Source of the DNA: Hyphomonadaceae bacterium
GTDB taxonomy: Bacteria; Pseudomonadota; Alphaproteobacteria; Caulobacterales; Hyphomonadaceae
DNA: 64,000 nucleotides
Direction: 5' to 3'
Assembly (NCBI GenBank): GCA_022844345.1
Contig: JALHLU010000007.1
Span: 210,905-274,904 of the forward strand
Shown here: in pieces, positions 33,125 through 42,409 of the stretch
Numbering within the stretch: the stretch's first letter is position 1
How the letters are laid out: each line of letters opens with the position of its first letter
Position numbers and translations under genes: made by a program
Notes under the pieces: generated by a model
Databases searched by the model: none
What the model was told of the DNA's origin: nothing
Seen by the model: only the letters and a program-made list of their open reading frames with translations

Positions 33125-33919
33125 TTACCGCCGCTTCTGCGCCAGCGCTGCGCAGGACGAGAAGCCCACCGGACCCAGAACGTCGTGCAGCCTGCAATGT
33201 CCCAGCGCGACGCCCTCAGCGCTTTGGTGGTCGACGACCTCGTACCCGATCCATTCGCCGACGGGCTGGCGGTGGAGGTACAGCGTCACGTCCGAGTTGA
33301 TGAAGTCGAGGCCGGTCTCGGCGCCGTTGGCTATGGGGCTGGTGTAGTCGACGCCGGTCGCGACGCGGCTGAAGGGGGTGTAGGGCTCGCCGCCGACCAG
33401 CGGGCGCACTTCGCGCAGCCAGGTGCGGCGTGGGCCGGGGGCGCGGAGATCGTTGGCGACGATGAGGCCGGGTGGGAGGATGGGGCGCATCTCCCATCTG
33501 TCGGTGAACGGCTTTGAAGGCGGCGGCACCTGCTCGGGAGGCGGGGCGTCCCACGCGGCTTGCGACCACACCGGCGCTTCGGGTTGCTGGCCACGGCGAA
33601 GCAGCTGGCAGGAGGCGCGGGCGGACGACACGCCGCCCGAGAACAGCTCGGCTTCGACGACCTTGATCCGTCCGCCCTGCCGCACGATCCGCGTTGTGAC
33701 GGTGAGCGGCGAGAGATCGGGCAGGCGATAGAGATCGGCGGTGAGCCGCGCGGGCTGCAGGTCCGGCTCGCCATACTGCTGCTCGATCACGTGTGCGAAC
33801 AGGCCGATCATCACACGCGCATGAAGGTTGCCGCCCTCGCGCCACCAGCCATTGGCCTTGGGCGTCGGCAGGTAGGCATCGCCATCGCGGTGGAGGAAAG
33901 GTTCGGGTGTCTCGGTCAT
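33125..33919 (-). CDS. acyl-CoA thioesterase-like double hot-dog protein
   Basis: A 264-residue protein that appears to hold two hot-dog domains, the arrangement of TesB-like enzymes. The first spans residues 5-120 (NGWWREGGNLHARVMIGLFAHVIEQ; ARLTADLYRLPDLSPLTVTTRIVRQGGRIKVVEAELF) and the second about 160-260 (VATGVDYTSPIANGAETGLDFINSDVTLYLHRQPVGEWIGYEV). The ATG at 33919 is preferred. Substrate is unknown. The fold is judged by pattern; the end of the protein (LHDVLGPVGFSSCAALAQKRR) matches thioesterase-family C-termini. Confidence 0.82.
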   Translation of the reverse strand: MTETPEPFLHRDGDAYLPTPKANGWWREGGNLHARVMIGLFAHVIEQQYGEPDLQPARLTADLYRLPDLSPLTVTTRIVRQGGRIKVVEAELFSGGVSSARASCQLLRRGQQPEAPVWSQAAWDAPPPEQVPPPSKPFTDRWEMRPILPPGLIVANDLRAPGPRRTWLREVRPLVGGEPYTPFSRVATGVDYTSPIANGAETGLDFINSDVTLYLHRQPVGEWIGYEVVDHQSAEGVALGHCRLHDVLGPVGFSSCAALAQKRR

Positions 33920-33961
33920 GGCGGCGAGAGATGCCTGACGCACCGTACGCCTGCAAGCGCC

Positions 33962-34306
33962 TTAGGGCTGGGATTCATACCCGCCGGGAAGCGGGCCGTA
34001 GCTGAAGTCGACATCGAAGGCTTCGAGCTGGTCGCCGAGCTGGTCGAGGATCGGGACGAACTGAATCGGCGGCTCAAATTGCTGGATAACCGCGATGCGG
34101 CGCTTCCGGCCGGCGGACTCGGGCAGTGTGGCTTCGAACTGGCCAGTCTGGATGAAACCGAGATAGGCGCCGATCTTTGCCTGCAGCGCGTTAAGGTGCG
34201 CGACCGGGTCCGACCAGGCCATGTCGTCAGTGATGACCAGCAGCGCATCGCCTGTATCTGGATCGATGCCGAGTGCATCAACCGCTTCCGGGTTCTCGAT
34301 GCCCAT
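33962..34306 (-). CDS. DUF6572 domain-containing protein
   Basis: A 114-residue cytoplasmic protein. MGIENPEAVDALGIDPDTGDALLVITDDMAW followed by AHLNALQAKIGAYLGFIQTGQF is typical of the DUF6572 group, which has no known function. RIAVIQQFEPPIQFVPILDQLGDQLEAFDVDFSYG forms a second half. The start is at 34306 (seven codons of the open frame before it are not family-like). It lies between the thioesterase and alpha/beta-hydrolase genes on the same strand, with gaps of about 42 and 67 bases. Confidence 0.75.
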   Translation of the reverse strand: MGIENPEAVDALGIDPDTGDALLVITDDMAWSDPVAHLNALQAKIGAYLGFIQTGQFEATLPESAGRKRRIAVIQQFEPPIQFVPILDQLGDQLEAFDVDFSYGPLPGGYESQP

Positions 34307-34373
34307 GCCGTCCTCCCTGATGCGCATCGGCCTGCGCCGATTGGCCGGGCGGGAGCCCGGCGGTTCCTGATAT

Positions 34374-35093
34374 CTACTGCTTCGGCGGCGGCGGGAGTTT
34401 TGCGGCGTCCTTGATGGCCTTGGCCCGGGCGGCTTCTTCCTGCGCCTTCTCGAACGCCTTCATGCGCTTCTTGAGATAGGCGGACGCGGTTTTCTCCATC
34501 TCGTCGAGCTTGCCCTGGAAGAAGTGGTTCGCGCCGGCGACAGTCGCGCGCTCGATCACCTCGCCCTTCTGCACGCGAACCTTGGTCAGCGAGCGATCGA
34601 TGTCCTGCGGCGGCGCGACGATGTCCTTGTCCCCGGAGATGATGATGCCCGAGGCGGGGCAGGGCGCGAGGAAGGCGAGGTCGTAGTGGTTGGCCGGCGG
34701 GGCGACGGCGACGAAGCCGTCGATCTCAGGCCGGCGCATCAGCAGCTGCAGGCAGATGTAGGCGCCAAACCCCGTGCCCGCGACCCAGCACTGGCTGGGA
34801 GCTTCATTGAGGGATTCGAGGTGATCGAGCACGTAGGCGGCGTCAGAGAGTTCAGCCACGCCTGCGTCAAATGTGCCCTGCGAGCGGCCAACGCCCCGGA
34901 AGTTGAAGCGCATGGTGGAGAAGCCGTGCGCCGAGAACATCTCGAACAGCGTGATCGTCACCGGGTCCTGCATCGTGCCCCCCGCCTTGGGGTGGGGGTG
35001 AAGGATCAGCGCGATGGGCGGATTGTCGCCGGGCGCCTGATTGTAGCGCGCCTCGATCCGGCCTGCGGGTCCGGAGATGATGAGTTCGCCCAT
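34374..35093 (-). CDS. alpha/beta-hydrolase-fold protein lacking the nucleophile serine
   Basis: A 239-residue protein of the COG2945-type alpha/beta-hydrolases. It has ALILHPHPKAGGTMQDPV (oxyanion region), MRFNFRGVGRSQG, an ISGDKDIV loop carrying the acid residue, and GANHFFQG with His190. The nucleophile elbow, normally G-x-S-x-G, reads GTGFG (residues 106-110), so the serine position is Gly108. The surrounding helix (AYICLQLLMRRPEIDGFVAVAPP) is otherwise intact. It may be a non-catalytic binding protein or use a different residue. The C-terminus is a charged helix. Divergent from iscR, a neighbourhood seen in other alphaproteobacteria. Confidence 0.85.
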   Translation of the reverse strand: MGELIISGPAGRIEARYNQAPGDNPPIALILHPHPKAGGTMQDPVTITLFEMFSAHGFSTMRFNFRGVGRSQGTFDAGVAELSDAAYVLDHLESLNEAPSQCWVAGTGFGAYICLQLLMRRPEIDGFVAVAPPANHYDLAFLAPCPASGIIISGDKDIVAPPQDIDRSLTKVRVQKGEVIERATVAGANHFFQGKLDEMEKTASAYLKKRMKAFEKAQEEAARAKAIKDAAKLPPPPKQ

Positions 35094-35277
35094 GATGTTC
35101 TCGCGCTGATTGCCGTAACGGGCGCTACAGGAGTGTGTGAGCGCCGGAGGGGCCGACAAACACTATTTCGGTGCTGAATTTCAAGCTTTTCGTGTGATCC
35201 GCCGCAGGTCTTTTCCCGTAATCGAGCTGTCGGGGGCGGGGGAAACAGCCCTGCCTCAGGGCGTACGAGGAAGAACC

Positions 35278-35739
35278 ATGCGGATTGGCACCAAAGGCAG
35301 ATATGCGGTCGTCGCCCTCATCGACGTGGCGTTGAACGGCGAAAAAGGTCCGGTTGCATTGGGCGAAGTCGCCTTGCGGCAGCATATTTCCCTTTCCTAC
35401 CTTGAGCAGCTCTTCGCGATGTTGCGCCGGGCGGGTCTTGTGATGGCCTCGCGCGGACCGGGCGGCGGTTACCGTCTGCAACGACCGGCGGCGGAGATTG
35501 CTCTCGCTGACGTGTTCCAGGCAGTGGAAGACGGATCGGGCCAAGCCGAAGGCGGCCGGGACTGGCTGGCGGGCCCCGGCGCCCATGTGTGGACCGGCCT
35601 GGACCAGCATATCGCCAATTTCCTGCGCACGTTGACGCTGGCGGACGCCGCTCGCGGGGCGACACCTGCCGGGCGGCCCTCTTTGGCCGCGCAGCCTGCG
35701 CGGGTGACAGGCCTGTCGGCGGACGTCAAACTGGCGTAA
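35278..35739 (+). CDS. iscR: Rrf2/IscR-family transcriptional regulator of the suf operon, without cysteines
   Basis: A 153-residue winged-helix regulator. It shows the Rrf2 hallmarks MRIGTKGRYAVVALIDVAL, ISLSYLEQLFAMLRRAGLVMASRGPGGGYRLQRPAAEIALADV and a C-terminal helix HIANFLRTLTLADA. IscR normally holds a [2Fe-2S] cluster on three cysteines between the wing and the last helix; here that stretch reads EDGSGQAEGGRDWLAGPGAHVW and the whole protein contains no Cys. Only the His of the usual ligand set (GAHVW) is retained. The start is the ATG at 35278. It is the first gene of the desulfurase-suf run, 10 bases before the next gene, and so probably controls it. Confidence 0.88.
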   Translation: MRIGTKGRYAVVALIDVALNGEKGPVALGEVALRQHISLSYLEQLFAMLRRAGLVMASRGPGGGYRLQRPAAEIALADVFQAVEDGSGQAEGGRDWLAGPGAHVWTGLDQHIANFLRTLTLADAARGATPAGRPSLAAQPARVTGLSADVKLA

Positions 35740-35749
35740 GAGCCGGGGC

Positions 35750-36907
35750 ATGAGCCCCACGGCCAGAATTTATGCGGATTACAATGCGACCGCCCCCCTT
35801 CGCCCCGAAGCGAAGGCCGCAATGTCCCGCGCGTTGGAACTGACGGGGAACCCGTCCTCGGTGCATGCCGAGGGGCGCAAGGTGCGGGCGCTGATAGAGG
35901 GCGCGCGGGAGGCGATTGCGGCGGCCATCGGGGCGTGCCGGGATGATATCGCGTTTGCCAGCGGCGGGACCGAGGCGGTGCAGGCGCCGTTGAGGGGGGC
36001 GATGCGGGCCGAACCGAGCGGTCGTGTCGTGGCGTCTGGGATTGAGCATGACGCCGTGAGCAGCCTGTCGGATTCGCCGAACGCGTGGCGGATAAAGGCG
36101 GATGGCGTTGTCGATCTGGCTTGGCTTGAGGCTGTCGTCGACACACTGGTTGGCGATGGCGTGAAGCCACTCATCTCGCTTATGCTCGTCAACAACGAAA
36201 CCGGTGTGATCCAGCCTGTCGCTGAGGCGGCGGAGATCGTTCACGCGGCAGGCGGGTTGATCCACTGTGATGCGATCCAGGCGCTGGGCAAGATCGACGT
36301 GTCGGTGATCGAGCTTGATGTCGACTATCTCTCGCTGTCGGCGCACAAGATTGGCGGGCCGCAGGGTGTCGGTGCTTTCTATGTGAAGCCGGGCGCCCCC
36401 TTCAGTGCTGTGCAGACAGGTGGCGGGCAGGAGTTTGGACGCAGGGCGGGCACGGAGAACGTCGCAGGCATTGCCGGTTTCGGGGCGGCCACTGCTGCCG
36501 CGCTTGCTGGCGTTGGCCGCTATCAGGCGCTGGCGGAACACCGGGACAGGATGGAAGGCAAGCTGAAGGCGGCTGCGCCGGGCCTTGTCGTCCATGGCGA
36601 GCTGGCGCCACGGGTTGCGGGCGTTTCCTGTTTTGGCGTTGAAGGTTTGCCTTCGGAGACCCAAGTTATGGGCTTGGACCTTGCCGGATTTGCCGTGTCG
36701 GCGGGGTCGGCCTGTTCGTCCGGCAAGGTGAAGGCGAGCCGCGTGTTGACCGCCATGGGCCTCGGCGATACCGCCGCACGGTCGGCCATCAGGGCGAGCT
36801 TTGGCTGGGCCAGCGCCTGGCAGGATTTCGACATGCTGGCGGAAGCATGGATACGGCATGCCGCACGGGCGCGGCCGCAACTGGTGAAGCTGGATACGAA
36901 TGTCTGA
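35750..36907 (+). CDS. cysteine desulfurase, IscS/NifS type
   Basis: A 385-residue PLP enzyme that removes sulfur from cysteine and supplies it as persulfide. It begins [19 protein letters not shown] and has [10 protein letters not shown], the PLP Lys200 in [12 protein letters not shown] and the sulfur-accepting Cys322 in [10 protein letters not shown], on the long loop that marks group I desulfurases. It overlaps sufB by 8 bases. The operon also carries a group II desulfurase (sufS, 41185-42402), so it has two sulfur donors. Confidence 0.95.
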   Translation: MSPTARIYADYNATAPLRPEAKAAMSRALELTGNPSSVHAEGRKVRALIEGAREAIAAAIGACRDDIAFASGGTEAVQAPLRGAMRAEPSGRVVASGIEHDAVSSLSDSPNAWRIKADGVVDLAWLEAVVDTLVGDGVKPLISLMLVNNETGVIQPVAEAAEIVHAAGGLIHCDAIQALGKIDVSVIELDVDYLSLSAHKIGGPQGVGAFYVKPGAPFSAVQTGGGQEFGRRAGTENVAGIAGFGAATAAALAGVGRYQALAEHRDRMEGKLKAAAPGLVVHGELAPRVAGVSCFGVEGLPSETQVMGLDLAGFAVSAGSACSSGKVKASRVLTAMGLGDTAARSAIRASFGWASAWQDFDMLAEAWIRHAARARPQLVKLDTNV

Positions 36908-38432
36908 GGGCAAGGAAACACTGGTCAAGGATAGCATCGACCGCGGCACGGTCGACGCCGCGCGTGCGCTTGAGTCCGACAAGTACGCCGAAGGTTTCGT
37001 CACCGACATCGAGATGGAACTCGCGCCCAAGGGTCTGAACGAGGACACCGTCCGCTACATTTCGGCGAAGAAGGAAGAGCCGGAGTGGATGCTGCAGTGG
37101 CGGCTTGAGGCGTTCCAGCGCTGGAAGGAAATGACCGAGCCGACCTGGGCGATGATCAACTATCCGAAGATCGACTATCAGGACGCGCACTACTACGCCG
37201 AGCCGAAGGGTGGCGCGAAGTACAAGACGATTGCGGACGTGCCTCAGGAGATTCTGGATACCTACGCCAAGCTCGGCATCCCGTTGAAGGAGCAGGAAGT
37301 GCTGCTCGGCGTCGAGGGCGCGATGGAGACGGCGGCGGCGGCGCGCGAGACGCCGCGCGTGGCGGTGGATGCGGTGTTCGATAGCGTGAGCGTGGCGACA
37401 ACGTTCCGTGCTGAACTGTCCAAGGCCGGCGTGATCTTCATGTCGATCTCGGAGGCGATCCGCGAATACCCCGATCTGGTAAAGCAGTACCTCGGCAGCG
37501 TCGTGCCGGTGACGGACAACTTCTTCGCGACGCTGAACTCGGCGGTCTTCTCCGATGGAACATTCGTCTACGTGCCCAAGGGCGTGCGCTGCCCGATGGA
37601 GCTGTCGACATATTTCCGTATGAACGCCAAGGGCACAGGCCAGTTCGAGCGGACGCTGATCATCGTCGATGAGGGCGGATACGTTTCCTATCTCGAAGGC
37701 TGCACCGCGCCGATGCGCGACGAGAACCAGCTGCATGCGGCGGTGGTCGAACTGGTCGCGTTGGCGGACGCCGAGATCAAGTATTCCACCGTGCAGAACT
37801 GGTGGCCGGGCGACTCGGAAGGCAAGGGCGGGGTCTACAACTTTGTCACCAAGCGCGGCGATTGCCGTGGCGCGCGCTCGCGGATTTCGTGGACGCAGGT
37901 GGAGACGGGTTCGGCGATCACCTGGAAGTACCCGAGCTGCATCCTGCGCGGCGATGACTCGTCGGGCGAGTTCTATTCCATCGCGGTGACGAACGGACGC
38001 CAGCAGGCGGACACCGGCACCAAGATGATCCATCTAGGCAAGAACACGAAGTCGCGGATCATCTCGAAGGGCATTTCTGCGGGCAAGTCGAACAACACGT
38101 ATCGCGGGCTCGTCTCGATTCATCCGAAGGCTGTGAAGGCGCGCAACTTCACGCAGTGCGACTCGCTGCTGATCGGCCAGACCTGTGGTGCGCATACCGT
38201 GCCCTATGTCGAGAACCGCCGCGCCGATGCGCAGCTGGAGCACGAAGCGACGACGACCAAGCTGTCCGAAGACCAGCTGTTCTACGCCCGCCAGCGCGGC
38301 ATCGGCGAGGAAGAGGCGGTTGCGCTTCTGGTCAACGGCTTCGTGCGCGACGTGCTGCAGAAGCTTCCGATGGAATTCGCGGTCGAGGCTCAGAAGCTGC
38401 TTGAGGTGAGCCTTGAGGGGAGCGTGGGGTAA
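36900..38432 (+). CDS. sufB: Fe-S cluster scaffold SufB
   Basis: A 510-residue subunit of the SufBCD complex on which Fe-S clusters are built. Recognisable segments include [81 protein letters not shown] and [22 protein letters not shown], the last near the essential Cys of SufB. The C-terminus ([48 protein letters not shown]) ends the fold. It overlaps the desulfurase gene by 8 bases. Downstream, an unrelated lipoprotein gene separates it from sufC. Confidence 0.97.
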   Translation: MSEGKETLVKDSIDRGTVDAARALESDKYAEGFVTDIEMELAPKGLNEDTVRYISAKKEEPEWMLQWRLEAFQRWKEMTEPTWAMINYPKIDYQDAHYYAEPKGGAKYKTIADVPQEILDTYAKLGIPLKEQEVLLGVEGAMETAAAARETPRVAVDAVFDSVSVATTFRAELSKAGVIFMSISEAIREYPDLVKQYLGSVVPVTDNFFATLNSAVFSDGTFVYVPKGVRCPMELSTYFRMNAKGTGQFERTLIIVDEGGYVSYLEGCTAPMRDENQLHAAVVELVALADAEIKYSTVQNWWPGDSEGKGGVYNFVTKRGDCRGARSRISWTQVETGSAITWKYPSCILRGDDSSGEFYSIAVTNGRQQADTGTKMIHLGKNTKSRIISKGISAGKSNNTYRGLVSIHPKAVKARNFTQCDSLLIGQTCGAHTVPYVENRRADAQLEHEATTTKLSEDQLFYARQRGIGEEEAVALLVNGFVRDVLQKLPMEFAVEAQKLLEVSLEGSVG

Positions 38433-38518
38433 GCGCTTGCTCCGCCTAGATTAAATGCCTGTAAGCTGGCGGAGCGCCTTCACTTGATCTATTCCCGCCC
38501 TATTGAAGGGGTGTCGAC

Positions 38519-39286
38519 ATGATCCTGCGTACCGTTTGCCTGGCCGCCCTGCTGGCCGCTGCCGCCTGCTCGCCGGCGCCCGAAACTGATACCGCGGCCG
38601 CACCCGCAGACGCGCCCGCCGCCAAGCGGATGCCGCTGCCGGACTGTGGCGAGATCGAAGCGCAGGACGCTGGGGCTGACGGCTGGAAGCATTCTGACTG
38701 TCGCCTGATGCTGTCGGACCAATCGGGCCTGGCGATTGAAGCGCGCTATACGCCCGCCGAAGATGATTCAACCGAGGTGAAGGTGCAGGTCGTTCAGCCC
38801 GGCGATGCGACGATCCAGGAGCTCGTCGAGCGTATGGGCAACACGTTCAACGGCCCGAACCTCGAAGACTTCGACAAGGACGGAAAGACGGACATCCTCC
38901 TGCCGCTCGAAACGGGCAATGTGAACACCACCTGGGCCGTGTGGCGCCAGACGGATGGCCAGAAGTTCGTGCGGGTGGGTGAGCCAAGCGGCGTCTCGAT
39001 CCTGAAGACGGACAGCGGCTTTATCGCGGTCCAGGGGCGCTCCAGCGCTGCAGAGTACTATGTGGATTTCTACAAGCTCGACGCAGACACGCTGAAGCCG
39101 ATGTTGACCGCTCGCGTGGCGGCCAGGCTGGATGATCAGGGTTCGAAGGTGATCGGCGCTGATTGCTCGATTCAGGACGATGCCGATCTCGCCGCCCTGG
39201 GCCTTTCCGCCGACGCCGCCAAGGCGCAATTCTGCGCCGAGCCGACCGTGGATGGGCTGGTCAAGGACATGACGGGCGCCGAGTGA
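38519..39286 (+). CDS. lipoprotein of unknown function inside the suf operon
   Basis: A 255-residue exported protein. It starts with a lipoprotein signal (LAALLAAAAC, Cys17) and an Ala/Pro/Asp-rich linker. The central DFDKDGKTDILLPLETGNVNTTWAVWRQTDGQKFVRVGE resembles an FG-GAP-like, calcium-loop repeat. Several cysteines (about 43, 61, 217, 235) may form disulfides. No role in Fe-S assembly is known for such a protein. It is 86 bases after sufB and 133 before sufC, on the same strand, so it may be co-transcribed or carry its own promoter. Confidence 0.8.
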   Translation: MILRTVCLAALLAAAACSPAPETDTAAAPADAPAAKRMPLPDCGEIEAQDAGADGWKHSDCRLMLSDQSGLAIEARYTPAEDDSTEVKVQVVQPGDATIQELVERMGNTFNGPNLEDFDKDGKTDILLPLETGNVNTTWAVWRQTDGQKFVRVGEPSGVSILKTDSGFIAVQGRSSAAEYYVDFYKLDADTLKPMLTARVAARLDDQGSKVIGADCSIQDDADLAALGLSADAAKAQFCAEPTVDGLVKDMTGAE

Positions 39287-39319
39287 GCCCTGCCTACTGG
39301 ACTTTTGGCCCGCAGGGCT
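39286..39319 (+). other. hairpin after the suf-embedded lipoprotein gene
   Basis: An 8-bp perfect stem AGCCCTGC/GCAGGGCT with an 18-base loop starts at the stop codon of the lipoprotein gene. There is no T-run after it. It may slow or process the transcript between the lipoprotein gene and sufC, or have no function. Confidence 0.35.
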
Positions 39320-39419
39320 AGAAACAGCCTGCAAACCAGCCGGCCCAGCCTCGCGTAGACGAGGGTGAGGGCCTATCTAGAGGGTCGGGGGCGGCAAGCC
39401 CCGTGTTTGCAGGCATTTC

Positions 39420-40181
39420 ATGCTGGAACTGACCAACCTCCACGCCCGCGTCGTCCCCGAGGACGGGCCTGCGCGCGAAATCCTCAAGGGCCTCTCGCTC
39501 GCCGTGCCGGCGGGGGAGGTCCACGCCATCATGGGGCCGAACGGATCGGGCAAATCGACGCTCTCCTACGTCCTCACCGGCAAGCACGGCTATGAGGTGA
39601 CGGGCGGCACGGCGACCTTCGAGGGAAAGGACCTGCTGTCGCTGGCGCCGGAAGCCCGCGCCGCCCTGGGGCTGTTCCTGTCGTTCCAGTATCCGATGGA
39701 GATCGCTGGCGTGCCGGTTATGACCTTCGTTCGCGCGGCGATGAACGCGCAGCGCAAGGCGCGTGGCGAGCCGGAAGTCTCGGCGCCGGATTTCCTCAAA
39801 CTGTCCAGGGTTGCTGCGGCGAAGCTGAAGATTGATCCGGAGATGCTGAAACGGCCGCTCAATGTGGGCTTTTCGGGCGGCGAGAAGAAGCGCCTCGAAA
39901 TCTACCAGATGCTGATGATTGAACCGCGCTTCATGATCCTGGACGAGACGGATTCCGGCCTGGACATCGATGCGCTGAAGGTTGTCGCCGAGGGCGTGAA
40001 TGCGCTGCGGGGGCCCACGCGGGGCATGCTGGTGATCACGCACTATCAGCGCCTGCTGGATCATATCAAACCCGACCGGGTGCATATTCTTTCCGCTGGC
40101 CGCATCGTGAAATCGGGCGGGCCTGAACTTGCGCTGGAGCTTGAGAAGTCCGGCTACGACCAGTTCCTGAAAGCAGGCTGA
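39420..40181 (+). CDS. sufC: Fe-S assembly ATPase SufC
   Basis: A 253-residue ABC-type ATPase that drives the SufBCD scaffold. It has Walker A GPNGSGKSTL, the Q-loop FLSFQYPMEIAGV, the SufC-type signature NVGFSGGEKKRLEIYQ (in place of LSGGQ), Walker B RFMILDETDSGLDIDALK and ITHYQRLLDHI as the His switch. Its final TGA overlaps the sufD ATG by one base. Confidence 0.98.
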   Translation: MLELTNLHARVVPEDGPAREILKGLSLAVPAGEVHAIMGPNGSGKSTLSYVLTGKHGYEVTGGTATFEGKDLLSLAPEARAALGLFLSFQYPMEIAGVPVMTFVRAAMNAQRKARGEPEVSAPDFLKLSRVAAAKLKIDPEMLKRPLNVGFSGGEKKRLEIYQMLMIEPRFMILDETDSGLDIDALKVVAEGVNALRGPTRGMLVITHYQRLLDHIKPDRVHILSAGRIVKSGGPELALELEKSGYDQFLKAG

Positions 40182-41188
40182 TGCAGCTGGCCGACCTTCC
40201 TTCGCGCCGCTCCGAGGCCTGGAAATGGTCTGACCTTCGCGCGGCGATGGCGGGGCAGGAAGGCGTCCTCACGGGCACAGCGGCAATTGATGCCGAGGGT
40301 CCGATCTCTGCGCTGGCGCAGGCGATGGGCGATGCCTATGGGCCAAGCGCGCTGGATGTTGCAGCTCCCGGCGAGACGTTCGAGACGCGGATCACCGAGG
40401 GCGATGCGGGGCAGTATGGCAGCGTGATCGTCCGCGCCGGGGCCACGGCGACGCTTGTCGAGCGGCTGAATGTGTCCGGGTCGCGGCTGCGGCCGTTCCT
40501 GCCGTCGTTCTCGCGCATCGAAGTCGAGCCCGGCGCGACGCTGCACCGGGTCGTAGTGCAGGCGAACGCACTTCCGGCTGGGCAAGCGGATGCGGCCATT
40601 GTGCTGAACCAGGCGGTGGTGAAGCTCGGCAAGGGTGCGACCTTCCGGCAGTTCGTGCTGGGCGAGGGCGCAAGGCTGGCGCGGATCGAGGTTTCGGTCG
40701 ACGCAAACGAAGGTGCGCAGCTTGAGATGAATGGCGTCTATCTCGCGTCGGCCAAACGGCACATCGACATGACGTCACGCGTGACGCATCGCGCGGCCGG
40801 TGTGCACACGCGGCAGCTGGTTCGCGGTGTGGCGCGCAAGGGCGGACGCGGCGTGTTCCAAGGCAAGTTCCTGGTCGAGCGCGCGGGGCAGAAGACCGAT
40901 GCCGAGATGGCGCATAACGCCCTGCTGCTGGAAGAGGGCGCGGAGGTCTTCGCCAAGCCAGAGCTTGAAATCTATGCCGACGACGTGGCCTGCGCCCATG
41001 GCAATACGGCCGGGCAGCTGGACGAGAATGCGGTGTTCTATCTGCGCCAGCGCGGCATTCCGGATACAGAGGCGCGCGCCATGATCACGCGGGCCTTCCT
41101 GCTGGAGGCAATTCCGCAATGGATGGCCGCTGAGCTGTACGCAGAGATCGAGGCGCGCATTGATGCATGGCTGGGGACGCAGCCATGA
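40181..41188 (+). CDS. sufD: Fe-S assembly protein SufD
   Basis: A 335-residue partner of SufB in the scaffold. PSRRSEAWKWSDLRAAM at the N-terminus and the beta-helix core (VTHRAAGVHTRQLVRGVARKGGRGVFQGKFLVERAGQKTDAEMAHNALLLEEGAEVFAKPELEIYADDVACAHGNTAGQLDENAVFYLRQRGIP) are typical, including the conserved CAHG and Q-x-x-x-L-D-E-x-x motif. It starts on the last base of sufC and its stop overlaps the start of sufS (ATGA). Confidence 0.97.
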   Translation: MQLADLPSRRSEAWKWSDLRAAMAGQEGVLTGTAAIDAEGPISALAQAMGDAYGPSALDVAAPGETFETRITEGDAGQYGSVIVRAGATATLVERLNVSGSRLRPFLPSFSRIEVEPGATLHRVVVQANALPAGQADAAIVLNQAVVKLGKGATFRQFVLGEGARLARIEVSVDANEGAQLEMNGVYLASAKRHIDMTSRVTHRAAGVHTRQLVRGVARKGGRGVFQGKFLVERAGQKTDAEMAHNALLLEEGAEVFAKPELEIYADDVACAHGNTAGQLDENAVFYLRQRGIPDTEARAMITRAFLLEAIPQWMAAELYAEIEARIDAWLGTQP

Positions 41189-42402
41189 CATTCAATGTGG
41201 ACGCCATCCGCGCCGAGTTTCCGATCCTGGGCCGCAGGGTTCACGGCAAGCCGTTGGTCTATTTCGACAACGCTGCGTCGGCGCAGAAGCCGAATGTGGT
41301 GATCGATGCGATGGCGGACGCCATGCGGCACAGCTACGCCAATGTGCATCGCGGGCTGCACACGCTCGCAAACGAGACGACGCAGGCTTACGAGGACGCG
41401 CGCGAAGCCGTGCGGGGCTTCATCAACGCGGCCGCTGTCGAAGAGATCGTCTTCACCAAGGGCGGGACGGGGGCGATCAACATCGTCGCCGCCGGCCTCG
41501 GCGCCAGCATCAAGCCGGGCGACGAAATCGTGCTCTCGATCATGGAGCATCATTCCAACATTGTGCCGTGGCATTTCCTGCGCGAGCGCAAGGGCGCGGT
41601 GCTGAAGTGGGTCAACACGCTGCCGGACGGCTCGCTGGACATGGACAGCCTCGCGAAGGCGCTGACGCCGCGAACACGCCTGCTGGCGCTGACGCATATG
41701 TCCAACGTGCTGGGCACCGTGCCGGATGTGAAAGCGGCTATCTCGATGGCGCACGCTGTTGGAGCCGATGTGCTGCTCGACGGGTGCCAGGCTGTGGTGA
41801 ACCTTGTTGTCGATGTGCAGGCGCTGGAAGCGGACTACTATGTCGGCACGGGCCACAAGATTTATGGCCCCACCGGCATTGGCTTTCTTTACGGCAAGCG
41901 CGCCAAGCTGGACGCGCTCCCGCCGTTCGAGGGCGGCGGCGAGATGATCCAGACGGTGACCCGCGACGTGGTCACCTACAATTCTGCGCCACATCGCTTC
42001 GAGGCCGGCACGCCGCCCATCGTGGAGGCGATTGGCCTTGGCGCTGCGATCGTCTGGCTGCAGCGGCAGGACCGGCAGGCGATCCACCTTCACAAGCAGT
42101 CCCTGCTTGCGCGCGCGGTGGACCAGCTGCGTGGGGTCAATGGGCTCACGCTGCATGGAACCGCGCCGGGCAAGGGGCCTGTGCTGGCCTTCTCGCTGCA
42201 GGGGGCGCACCCGCACGATCTCGCCCAGATCCTGGACCGGTACGGGGTGGCGATTCGGGCCGGCCATCATTGCGCCCAGCCGCTGATGTCCCATCTAGGG
42301 GTTAGCGCAACCGCCCGGGCGAGCTTTGCGCTCTACAATACGGCTGAGGAAGTCGACGCCTTCGTGCAGGCGCTTTCCAAGGCCCGGGCGATGCTGTCAT
42401 AG
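41185..42402 (+). CDS. sufS: cysteine desulfurase SufS
   Basis: A 405-residue group II cysteine desulfurase, matched in length to E. coli SufS. It shows VYFDNAASAQKP, SYANVHRGLHTLANETTQAYE, the PLP Lys225 in GTGHKIYGPTGIGFLYG, and the catalytic Cys363 in RAGHHCAQPLM, on the shorter loop that marks SufS rather than IscS. SufE and SufU partners are not seen in the window. The ATG at 41185 overlaps the sufD stop codon. Confidence 0.97.
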   Translation: MTFNVDAIRAEFPILGRRVHGKPLVYFDNAASAQKPNVVIDAMADAMRHSYANVHRGLHTLANETTQAYEDAREAVRGFINAAAVEEIVFTKGGTGAINIVAAGLGASIKPGDEIVLSIMEHHSNIVPWHFLRERKGAVLKWVNTLPDGSLDMDSLAKALTPRTRLLALTHMSNVLGTVPDVKAAISMAHAVGADVLLDGCQAVVNLVVDVQALEADYYVGTGHKIYGPTGIGFLYGKRAKLDALPPFEGGGEMIQTVTRDVVTYNSAPHRFEAGTPPIVEAIGLGAAIVWLQRQDRQAIHLHKQSLLARAVDQLRGVNGLTLHGTAPGKGPVLAFSLQGAHPHDLAQILDRYGVAIRAGHHCAQPLMSHLGVSATARASFALYNTAEEVDAFVQALSKARAMLS

Positions 42403-42409
42403 AGATACC

